Shown piece by piece: positions 28,355 through 38,200 of a stretch of 64,000 nt of DNA. A model generated the notes under the pieces. That model had not been told where the DNA came from, searched no databases, and saw only the letters and a list, made by a program, of their open reading frames with translations. Both the position numbers and the translations under genes were made by a program. Numbering within the stretch: position 1 is the stretch's first letter; each line of letters opens with the position of its first letter. This stretch comes from Arsenophonus sp. aPb (lineage in GTDB: Bacteria; Pseudomonadota; Gammaproteobacteria; Enterobacterales; Enterobacteriaceae), in the NCBI RefSeq assembly GCF_029873475.1, contig NZ_CP123499.1, positions 806,001 to 870,000 of the forward strand, in the 5' to 3' direction.

Positions 28355-29601
28355 GGTATCATTACCTCTGGTTTATTTGATTTTAACTGACTCATTTCAT
28401 TAAACGTGATATCCAGTTTATTGATAATTTCATCGATATGCTGGCGGGTACAAATGAGTGGTGGACGTACTTTTAAGGTGCAACTTTTACCATAACGCGA
28501 TCCTCGAATGATAAGATGATGCTTGTTAGCGAGGTCAATAATTTGGGCGGCGTATTCAGGTGATGGTGTGTCGAAACCAAACATATATCCAAGACCACGT
28601 ACTTTAGTAATATCAGCGTGCTTATTTTGTAATGCAATTAAACTATCTCGTAAATAACCTTCATTTTGTTGTACATTAGCCAAAATATTTTCATCTTCGA
28701 TGATATCAATAATTTCATTAAGTGCGGTTAATGCTAATGGATTGGCACCAGAAGTACTTGAGTGCTCATAGAATTCAAGCACATCTAATTCTTCTTTCAT
28801 TAAAATGCCGCCTGTTGGAATACCAATTCCACCTGCACTTTTAGCAAAAACAATAATGTCAGGCTCAAGATCTTTGGCATAACCATTAGAAGCAAAGAAT
28901 GTTCCTGTACGACCAAAGCCGGTTTGTACTTCATCAGCAATAATAATAATGCCGTATTTATGACAGACATCTTTTATATAGCGGTAGAAATCAGTGGGTA
29001 TAACAATATTTCCACCATTACCCATAACAGGCTCAATAATAAGACAAGCAATATTGTCATTAGAACCGAGTTGGATAATTTGATCTAGATCGGGATAAGA
29101 AGCTAACGTATTTGTTTCTTCAGCACCGGCTAGTATGCTGGGTGGCATAGGAATTTTAAGCGACCCTTCAATATTAATGCGAAAATTTTTGATTCGAAAA
29201 GCATTCCCGGATATTTGTGCCGTTGCCAGCGATTGGCCATGATGAGCCAGGTATAGTGAAATGACGCCAGAACGGCCAGTCGCTTTTTGTGCCATTCTTA
29301 TTGCACCTTCAACAGCACCCGATCCTGAAACATCTCTAAACCAAATACGATTAATTTTTTCAGGAAGATATTTGCTTAATTTTTGTAGAATGCAAATTGA
29401 CATTTCACGGGTAAAGGCAGAGCTTAAATGGGTACAGCGATCTATTTGCTGCTTTAGTTTATCGGCTATTCTTTTATTAGTGTAGCCAAGTGGTAGATTG
29501 AATGTTCCTGAAGCCGCATCAATATATTTATTTCCGTCTATTATTAAGTAGGGGCCGTCACCTTGGTATTTAGCAATGAGAGTTTCAAATGTTGTCTGCA
29601 T
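28351..29601 (-). CDS. Class III PLP-dependent aminotransferase
   Basis: 416 residues of the acetylornithine/diaminobutyrate/glutamate-semialdehyde aminotransferase fold. GSGAVEGAIRMAQKATGR binds the PLP phosphate, IIIADEVQTGFGRTG carries the PLP-ring Asp, and the Schiff-base lysine is in IVFAKSAGGIGIPTGG. It is the first gene of the minus-strand operon with the dehydrogenase, phosphatase and MFS transporter. The true substrate is not identifiable by eye. Confidence 0.92.
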   Translation of the reverse strand: MQTTFETLIAKYQGDGPYLIIDGNKYIDAASGTFNLPLGYTNKRIADKLKQQIDRCTHLSSAFTREMSICILQKLSKYLPEKINRIWFRDVSGSGAVEGAIRMAQKATGRSGVISLYLAHHGQSLATAQISGNAFRIKNFRINIEGSLKIPMPPSILAGAEETNTLASYPDLDQIIQLGSNDNIACLIIEPVMGNGGNIVIPTDFYRYIKDVCHKYGIIIIADEVQTGFGRTGTFFASNGYAKDLEPDIIVFAKSAGGIGIPTGGILMKEELDVLEFYEHSSTSGANPLALTALNEIIDIIEDENILANVQQNEGYLRDSLIALQNKHADITKVRGLGYMFGFDTPSPEYAAQIIDLANKHHLIIRGSRYGKSCTLKVRPPLICTRQHIDEIINKLDITFNEMSQLKSNKPEVMIP

Positions 29602-30237
29602 AATATTAAAGCCTCCAATTTAGTGAATATTTTATATTTTATGGTTTTATGATTATTATTTATTAATAAATATCAAAAAATAAATAAAAAAATGATAATT
29701 ACATATAAATCAAAAAATATTAAAAAAATAAATTAGTATTAAATTAATGGCTATTAACTCTGGTTGCGTTATTTTTTTATTATAAATCAATTTGTTATGT
29801 ATTTTTTTTGTAATTAATGAATTCATTCGTTCAATGAATTATTTTGAATTTTTATAATTGTAATATCAGTTATAATATCGACGCGATATTAAAAATAATA
29901 ATTTAAAATTAAAGATTGTGTAGATTAATCTCCATTATGATGTCTTTAATTAAAAAATTAAACAGATAATATTTTTTTTTACAGAGGATGTTAATTTTCT
30001 TAAAATATTATTTGATTATAAATATCGATTGATATTTTAAATTAATATTTTACATGATTAGTAATAATTATTTAAAAAATAACTTTAATTAACTAATCAG
30101 AAAAATAGTTTAACAACCAGTTAGTGGTGCTTAAATCGATGTTAGATGCTCTCCTGTTAGGAAAAATATCGACCACAACACTTTTTCAATCTGTTTTGCC
30201 AGATAAAAATATTTTATTTTTTGTTATTTACTATATT
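29602..30237. other. Long AT-rich divergent intergenic region
   Basis: 636 bases between the divergent aminotransferase operon and umuDC. It consists of long A/T tracts and has no credible ORF. It must hold the promoters of the minus-strand operon and part of the umuD control region; no operator other than the LexA box next to it was recognised. Confidence 0.6.
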
Positions 30238-30238
30238 A

Positions 30239-30258
30239 CACTGTATTTTTATACAGTA
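30239..30258 (+). promoter_or_regulatory. LexA box (SOS operator) for umuDC
   Basis: CACTGTATTTTTATACAGTA contains a perfect CTGT-N8-ACAG LexA core with an AT spacer. It lies 17 bases before the umuD ATG at 30276, the usual SOS-operator position. This predicts damage-inducible expression if the genome encodes LexA. Confidence 0.92.
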
Positions 30259-30275
30259 TTGTTGTGGTGATTAAT

Positions 30276-30659
30276 ATGGATAATTTGCCTTTATTTTTAG
30301 ATAAGATCGCTTGTGGCTTTCCATCTCCTGCTCAAGATTATGTTGAAAAGCGGCTTTCTTTAGACAAACAATTAATTCGTTTTCCTGAAAGTACCTATTT
30401 TTTGCGGGCATCAGGTCATTCGATGAAAGATGCCGGGATCTTAGATGGTGATTTGCTGATTGTGGAGTGCCATAACACAGCAAAACAGGGTGAGATTGTG
30501 ATTGCCGAGTTAAATGGAGAATTTACATGTAAATATTTACAATTATCTCCGTTTAAAGCACTTCTTTCAGCTAATTCTGTTTTTCCGCCGATTGTTATCA
30601 ATGAAGATATGTCGGTACGTATTTTTGGTGTTGTCAGATATGCTATTCATTATTTTTGA
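30276..30659 (+). CDS. umuD: SOS mutagenesis protein UmuD
   Basis: 127 residues from the ATG at 30276, preceded by GGTGA; an upstream GTG would add four residues. UmuD is cut by RecA-stimulated self-cleavage to give UmuD', the partner of UmuC in polymerase V. The Cys-Gly cleavage site lies in ACGFPSPAQDYVE, the catalytic Ser in ASGHSM, and the catalytic Lys in GEFTCKYLQL. The N-terminal arm is shorter than in E. coli UmuD (139 aa). The stop lies 8 bases before the umuC ATG. Confidence 0.95.
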   Translation: MDNLPLFLDKIACGFPSPAQDYVEKRLSLDKQLIRFPESTYFLRASGHSMKDAGILDGDLLIVECHNTAKQGEIVIAELNGEFTCKYLQLSPFKALLSANSVFPPIVINEDMSVRIFGVVRYAIHYF

Positions 30660-30667
30660 GTGACAAA

Positions 30668-31939
30668 ATGTTTGCGCTTATTGATGTTAATAGTTTTTAT
30701 GTATCTTGCGAGCAAGTTTTTCAGCCTGATTTAAAAGGAAAACCAACGGTTGTTCTTTCTAATAATGATGGCTGTGTTATTTCACGTTCTGAGCAAGCCA
30801 AAGCTTTTATAAAAATGGGAGCACCCTGGTTTGAAATTGAGTCGATGGTTAAAGCTAACAATATAGCGGTATTTTCCTCCAATTATACCTACTATGCTGA
30901 TATGAGTATGCGTGTCATGGAAGTGTTAGCCTCTTTGGTACCCAAATTAGAAGTTTATTCTATTGATGAGGCATTTTGTGATCTCACTGGTATTGACTCA
31001 TTACACGATTTAACCCAATTCGGTTGTTATCTACAACAACAAATTATGCAACGCTGTCATTTGCCTGTTGGGGTAGGGATAGCCACGACAAAGACGTTAG
31101 CGAAATTAGCCAATTTTGCCGCCAAGCAATGGAAAGGTGCAAAAGGTGTTGTTGATCTTAGTCAACGCGATAGGCAACAAAAATTAATGTCTTTAATTGC
31201 TGTTGATGAAGTGTGGGGGATAGGTCGAAAATTAGCCAACAAGTTAAAATTAATGAATATTAAAACAGCATTAGATTTAAGCCAACTGCCACCAAGCGAT
31301 GCGCGCAAATTTGGTTCTGTCGTATTAGAAAGGACAGTCCGCGAATTAAATGGCGTTTCGTGCTTAACATTAGAGCAGCAACAAAAAGCCAAAAAGCAGA
31401 TAATTTGTTCTCGTTCTTTTGGCCGCAAGATCACCGAGTTTGAATTTGTTAGACAAAGTATTTGTGCGCATGCAGAGCGTGCAGCAGAAAAATTAAGGCA
31501 ACAAAGACAATGCTGCCGTTTTGTTAGGGTTGCGATCCAAACTAGTCGTTTCTCATCAAGCGACCCGGCTATTTACCGCTATGCGAGCAAAATATTGTCT
31601 TATCCAACGCAAGATAGTCGAGATATTATTAAGGCGGCAACGGAGATTTTATTGCAGATATGGCAGCCGGGAGTTAGATATAGCAAAAGTAGTGTCATGC
31701 TGAGTGATTTTAGTGAGCCAGATTTGAGCCAACTTTCTCTTTTTGCAACAGAAAAGCCATTAGCTAACGCTTATTCCCTTATGCAAGTGATCGACACTAT
31801 CAATCAAAATCAAATTGGCAAAATAGGCTTCGCCGGGCAAGGGCTGATTAATAAAAAATATCCTTGGGTAATGAAGCAAGAATATCTTTCTCCTCATTGG
31901 ACGACGGATATTAATCAAATACCTATCGTAAAATGCTAA
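30668..31939 (+). CDS. umuC: DNA polymerase V catalytic subunit UmuC
   Basis: 423 residues from the ATG at 30668 (E. coli 422), starting MFALIDVNSFYVSCE like E. coli UmuC. This is a Y-family translesion polymerase: metal-binding residues are in DVNSFY and YSIDEAFCDL, and helix-hairpin-helix elements are around VWGIGRKLANKL. The C-terminal little-finger region is full length, so it appears functional. It is cotranscribed with umuD from the LexA-controlled promoter. Confidence 0.97.
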   Translation: MFALIDVNSFYVSCEQVFQPDLKGKPTVVLSNNDGCVISRSEQAKAFIKMGAPWFEIESMVKANNIAVFSSNYTYYADMSMRVMEVLASLVPKLEVYSIDEAFCDLTGIDSLHDLTQFGCYLQQQIMQRCHLPVGVGIATTKTLAKLANFAAKQWKGAKGVVDLSQRDRQQKLMSLIAVDEVWGIGRKLANKLKLMNIKTALDLSQLPPSDARKFGSVVLERTVRELNGVSCLTLEQQQKAKKQIICSRSFGRKITEFEFVRQSICAHAERAAEKLRQQRQCCRFVRVAIQTSRFSSSDPAIYRYASKILSYPTQDSRDIIKAATEILLQIWQPGVRYSKSSVMLSDFSEPDLSQLSLFATEKPLANAYSLMQVIDTINQNQIGKIGFAGQGLINKKYPWVMKQEYLSPHWTTDINQIPIVKC

Positions 31940-32275
31940 TGTAAGAAACGGTTTGATAATATTTACACTGCTGTATTTGACTACTGTTTTTGATAAGAGT
32001 TGCTGATTTTAGGTTGCCTTGTAATGGTTATTATACGGAGTGTGTCAGATTTTTATTAAACAAATTCAATGCTATTTTTTAATCTATAGTTTGTAGCTGT
32101 TTCTTAATGCTCAATGGCTTATTTATCATATCTGTATAGTATATTCCGCTATTAACCAATTTTTAGCACAAAAATAATTGCTAAAAAAATTATTTATTTG
32201 TGCAGCAATTTAACAAATAAAAAACATTTGATTATATAGTTTAACATTCGTGAAAATTAAATAATGGAATGTATC
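31940..32275 (+). other. Intergenic region upstream of giant cassette copy A
   Basis: 336 AT-rich bases between umuC and the first giant gene. No ORF or strong hairpin is visible. It should contain the promoter of the pentapeptide gene; no box shared with the start of copy B was seen. Confidence 0.5.
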
Positions 32276-35200
32276 ATGACATTAGTAAACTCAAACGCCC
32301 CATCATCTGCCTGGTTAGCATCTACTTCAGATTTTTCACAACGTAACAAAAGAGCGGCTGAAAATAGAGCCAATGAAGAACAAGCAACAGATAATTTAAT
32401 AAATTCAGAAAGTATAATACCGCAAAATGAAGAAACGTCATCAACATCACTGGCAAATAACGCTACTACCAAATATGAGTATGAAAGTGTTGCACTTATC
32501 AATCAATTGCATCATACATTATCAACTGCTATATCATTATCGACAGAAGATTTTTATTATTCTGTTAACGATGAACAGGTTAGACTCTTATGTGGCCTGC
32601 TAACCGAAGAAGGTTATATCACTTGTCAACCTTGCGATATTATTTTAGCCAGTGAGTTGGTAAATCATGTCACTGATTACCTGATCCGCTATAAAGATAA
32701 TGAAGAGCAGATAGCCAAGCTCGTTAGGTTACTATTAAAACCTTTAGGTGAATATGGGGCTAATCCAGAGGAAAAAATTTCTTCTGCCCGCCAGCAAGCA
32801 GCTATTGCCAATTGGTTACAATATGCTGTATTAGGTATAACATTTGAGGCATGGATATTAAAACAAATCAGTGATATCAAATCACAGGGGGATCCCCTAT
32901 TCCACCATTCCAGTCTGCAAGGTCGGTTATTCAATCAACTCAATAGTCAGAGTGAGTCTGGCAAATTGTCGCCTGACACCTGCGCTTATTTTCAACAGCA
33001 CGTCATTAATCGTATCATGCCAGCCTTTATGCCACAGGTTGAGGCGCATAAGGATGGGGCAAAACTACCAGGGGTGATGATAAATCAACCAGAATGGGGC
33101 TATTTGCATGCCGGACTGACACTATTACAGGAGAGTGGTGCTGACATTAAGGGTATGAGCCTGGTAGAGATTAGTAATAATGGTATGCTGCTGGCCGCAC
33201 TTTTGCAGGAAAAGCTTGTTACCGCTGAATATAAGCGATACTTCAAAATACCGGCTATGATCCATGAGCAATTAAATCGCGAACAGAGCTCCACCCCAAC
33301 GTCGGAAATGACCGACGTTTATGACAATTATTTTGATTATTTAACCCAATCTGAACAAAACAATCCCTTTATTAAATTGATTAATTTATCACAAAATTGG
33401 AAGTCCCGACCCGAACTAGCTAGTCAAAAATTAACAGCGCATAATATCCCTAGCAGTTGGTTAAATGACTATTTGGATCAAAATAGAGAGGTTACTATTG
33501 AAAATGAACAGGGAGAAACGTTTTTATTACCTAATATAGATGAAGTTTTTGCCGAGCAGAACCAACAAATTGCTAAATTTACCGAACAGACAGACAGGAT
33601 TATGCTACCCCTGGCTTTTAATTCAATCAAACAAGATGATCAAGTCTTTATTGAACGGGCTGACATTAAACTGGTGAAGGCCGAATTTAATGCTATTGGT
33701 AGTTATCGCAGTTACCCTATGCGAGGAGCAAGGCGAGGAATGGCTGCGGGTGGATTAATAACCCGGGTGCCTGAATCAATTGATTTGCTACAGTGTAAGT
33801 TTAATGGCGAACAACGTATGTACGCATTAACCCTGGAGCAGGATGTAGGGCGTTATAGATTATATCGTGTGGATGAAGATAAACAGTCAATTCTTGGCCT
33901 ATTTGGTCATGATGGTCGAGCCTATAATGATGATTATAAATTAAAAACCCATCCTATCATGCCTTTAAAAACAGCAAATGATAAAGCCGATATTCTGTTT
34001 GAAAAGTTGGCTAAGCGGCATGGTGAAAAATTAGCTGCACAACTGCAAGAGGAAGGTTATCAGGAAACCACCCGGCAAAAAGTCGAGGCTTTTTTCTTAA
34101 GTCTTATTCCCTTCTATACCATGATTACTGAGGCACAAAAGGGGAACAAAGGGAAGGCGGTTCTGGCGGGCTCACTTGATCTGTTAAGTTTTTTACCATT
34201 TATCGGCAAAGGTGCTCAAGTTGGTAGCCGGTTCAGTATCGCGATGGGAGAAGCAGCAATTAGAGGCTTACGAACTGGATTAATGAAGACTACACTCAGA
34301 CAAGCATTACGGAAAGGTGGAGAACAATTTGTTAAGTTTGGCATTCCTCATGTAATGAACAGGGTGCCACAGAAAACTTATATTAACTTAGGGATTACTT
34401 TTTTACATAGTACTGATCCGGGTTTTGGATTGTTAGTCTCAGGTGGCATAAAAGGAATTAATGCGTTAAAAAATGCGGCAAAGTATTTACAACATGAAAT
34501 TAAAGGATTAACTCCCTTAATCAAGGCGTTGGAAAAAAAGACACAAGATTTGGCTGCTGAGTCAGTTAAAGCGTTCAAGATGGAGACCGCTTATCATCCT
34601 GAATTGGGAAAAGAAGTTCAGATCGTTAATATTGGCCAGCAGCAAGGTAAAGACATTTGGGTACAAGTCAATTTAGAAAACAATACCCTTTTTGGTCGAA
34701 AATATCTGCGTAATTCAGCGGGGGAGCTGGAATTAGCACCGATACCAATTCGTGAGCGATTGTATCAACTAACAACCCAGGGAATGGGTGGTAAAGGGGC
34801 AAGTAAAGCCGCTCAAAGATGGGCTGCCGAATCTAAGCGAGTAGCAGGATCGGCAGCAAATGCTGAGCGACTCTATAAGCTAAAAGAATTAATTGTTAAT
34901 CGGGAGGCTAACACGGTTATCAATTTAGCCGATGCGGATTTGAGTAATATAAACTTTAGCAGTTATTTTAATATGTTTAATGTAAAAATAGATCTCTCAT
35001 TCGCTGACCTATCCAATGCTAATTTAAGTAATAGTAAGCTATATCAAGTTAATCTGAAAAAAGCTAATTTCGATGTTGCTAACTTGGCTCAAAGCAGTCT
35101 CATGCATTCAAATTTAACCGAAGCCTCAATGGTGGCCGCTAACCTACGTGACGCTAAATTGAATCAGGCTATTCTGAGGAAGGTTGATCTAAGGGCTGCT

Positions 35201-38200
35201 GATCTGACAAAAGCGACCCTAAATGGTGTTGATTTGACAGAAGCTAAACTCATGAATAGCCAGCTGGTGGATGCGCAGATGATTTTCACTAAATTAAATA
35301 ACGCTGATTTAAATAGCGCTGATTTAAATAATGCAATACTGATTAATGCTGATCTGACGCAAGCTGATTTAGTTGGTGCTAACTTGACAGATGCGGATAT
35401 GACAGCTGCGACACTCACTAAAAGCAACTTAAATGATGCTGAATTAAAAAACGCAATTCTAAATGACGCTGATCTAACTAAAACTAAATTGCATGGAGCA
35501 AAATTAATTGGCGTTCAATTGGAAAATGCTAATCTGACAGAAGCTAGACTAGGCCAGACTAACTTATCTCGGGCTAACTTAGCCGGTGCGAAGTTGATAA
35601 AAGCTAACTTGGCTGAAAGTAGGATGGTTAATGCTACTTTGTCCAATGCCGATCTATCGAATGCTTATCTAGTTGATGCTGAGTTAATGAATGCTAAATT
35701 AATGAATGCTAATTTATATGAGGCTAATCTCACTAACGCGAAGTTGGTTGAGGCTGACTTAACTGGAGCTAAATTAATTAAAACTCGTTTAAATCATGCT
35801 ATTTTGTTCAAAGCTAATCTAAACAATGCGGATCTAACGCATGCGAAAATGCAGCAGATTGATTTAGCGGCAGCTGATTTGAGTGATGCTGTTCTCAATG
35901 GTGCTGATATGAGAGAAGCTAAATTGGCGAACGCTAATTTAATTAAGGCGCAATTACAGGGCGCTGATCTTAGTGAGGCTAAACTAACAGAAGCTGTTCT
36001 AAAGGCCGCAGATCTGACGGGTGTTAAGTTGATAAACGCTAAATTAAATGGTGCTGATTTGACTCGTGCTACGCTAATTGGCGTGGATCTGCATGGCGCG
36101 CATCTGATTGAAGTTAAATTTAACGACGCTAACATGGCTAAAGCCGATTTGACAGACGCTGATCTGACTGACGCCAAATTGAATGGTGCTAATCTGATTG
36201 GTGCTGAGCTAACTAAGGCTAAATTAGGTGGTGCTAAGTTAATAAAAGCACAATTGGATGAAGCTAATCTATCTGATGCTCTATTGATTGAAACTGATTT
36301 AACGGAAGCTAGACTGGTAAAAGCAAATTTACATAGTACGGTTTTATTCAAGGCTAATTTGACTGGTGCTGATTTGAGCGAAGCTAAATTGATTGAGGCT
36401 GATCTATTAGAAGCTGATTTGAAAAATGCTAATTTAACTGCGGTTAAAATGCATCGAGCGAATTTATCCAAGGTTCAATTGACCAAAACTACCCTAACTG
36501 GGGCAGATTTGACTGAAATTAAGTTGAATGGTACTAGTCTAATTAATGCTAACTTAAATAGCGTTGATCTGACCAGGGCGGAACTTAAAGAGGTCGATCT
36601 CACCAAAGCAGATTTATCGGCGGCTAAGTTGACAGAAGCGAAATTAGAAGACACTAATCTGACTGAGGCTAATTTGACGCAGGCTAAGTTGAACAAAGCC
36701 AGTATGCAGCTAGTTAATTTGACCAAAGCGGAATTAAATGGTGCAAAATTGTATAATGCTGACCTAAGTAAAGCTAAACTCACTGGCGCTAAAATGGCTA
36801 ACGCTAAATTGGATGAAGCAATATTGATTGCTGCCGAGTTGAATAATGTAGATTTGACTAAAGCGAGTATGCAATTGGTTGATCTAAAGGAGGCCAAATT
36901 AAGGGGCGCTAAATTGAATGATGCTGAACTAACTGGAGCTAAACTGAGGAACGCGAAGCTAGAGAACGCTGAATTAATCAATATAAATCTGTCAAAGGCT
37001 GATCTATTCCAGGCTGAATTAAGTCAAGCGAAATTAACTGAAGCCAATCTATATAAGGCAGATTTGACTAAAGCAACGTTGACTAAAGCTAAATTAAGAG
37101 GCGCTAAATTAAATAAGACTAACTTGACTGAGGTCACGATGGATCAGGCTGATTTATCTGAGGCTGATTTGAGTAGTGCTATGCTCTATAATGCCAGCCT
37201 GAGCGGAGTAAATTTCAGTAACGCTATATTAAATGATACAAAATTGAATGGCGCTCAGCTGGTTACTGCTATTTTAACCGAGGCTGATCTGACTAATGCT
37301 AATCTGACGGATGCTAAATTGATGTATGCAGATTTAACCGGTGCTAATTTAACCGGTACTAATTTGACTAATGCTATTCTGATTGACGCTAAAATAAATA
37401 AAACTAAATTGGCTAATACCAATCTAACCGGCGTTAAATTAATTGGCAATCATCTGGCAGAAGTTCAGTGGCAGGGAATTAGGCTAGCAAACGCTAATCT
37501 AAACAGAGTGAAAATGCGTCATGCCAATCTGAGCAAGGCTGATCTCACTAATACTAAATTAGTAGATGCTGAGCTAACAGGGACTGATCTAACAGAAATA
37601 AAATTAAATAAAGCCGATTTGTCTAACGCTAACCTAAAAGCGAGTAAACTGATTCGGGCTGATTTGCAGAGTGCTAAACTAAAAAACGCCGATTTAACTA
37701 ACGCAATATTAACTGATGCTAATCTTGATAGTGCTGACTTAAGTGGCGCGACGTTAGTCGGTACTGATATTAGAAATCTTGATCTCAGTAAGACGACGCT
37801 ATCACAATTACATATTAGGAATACAGATTTTACTGGCACGGTTCTCAACGATACCTTTACTCTTGGTCTTCCTACCGAATGGAATGACGACAAGCTAGAA
37901 TTAATGCTTAACCATTTTAATAATTCTGGCAGTATTTTAACCAGCATCAATAGTATTGATAGTGCCTATGATAAGTTAAAAACGGAGCTGGTTATTCAAT
38001 TAATTCACTCTCTAGATCAGCCAACGATTAATCTCAATCGCGTTACGCTACCGTTATTAGATATTGTCGCTAGATCGCCGTTTATAAAAAATCAGCAAAT
38101 CAATCAGTTTGTTAATAAACTGCTAGATAATTACTTGAAGGATTACTCATCAGAATTGCTAAGTGCGCTAGAAGCGCATCCGACAATAATTAATAGCTTA

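Noticed and set aside
35164..37950. Long minus-strand open frames opposite the pentapeptide tract of copy A
   Set aside because: They are Ser/Ala/Leu-rich mirror translations of the 15-base repeat, without start signals, and appear only where the plus strand repeats.
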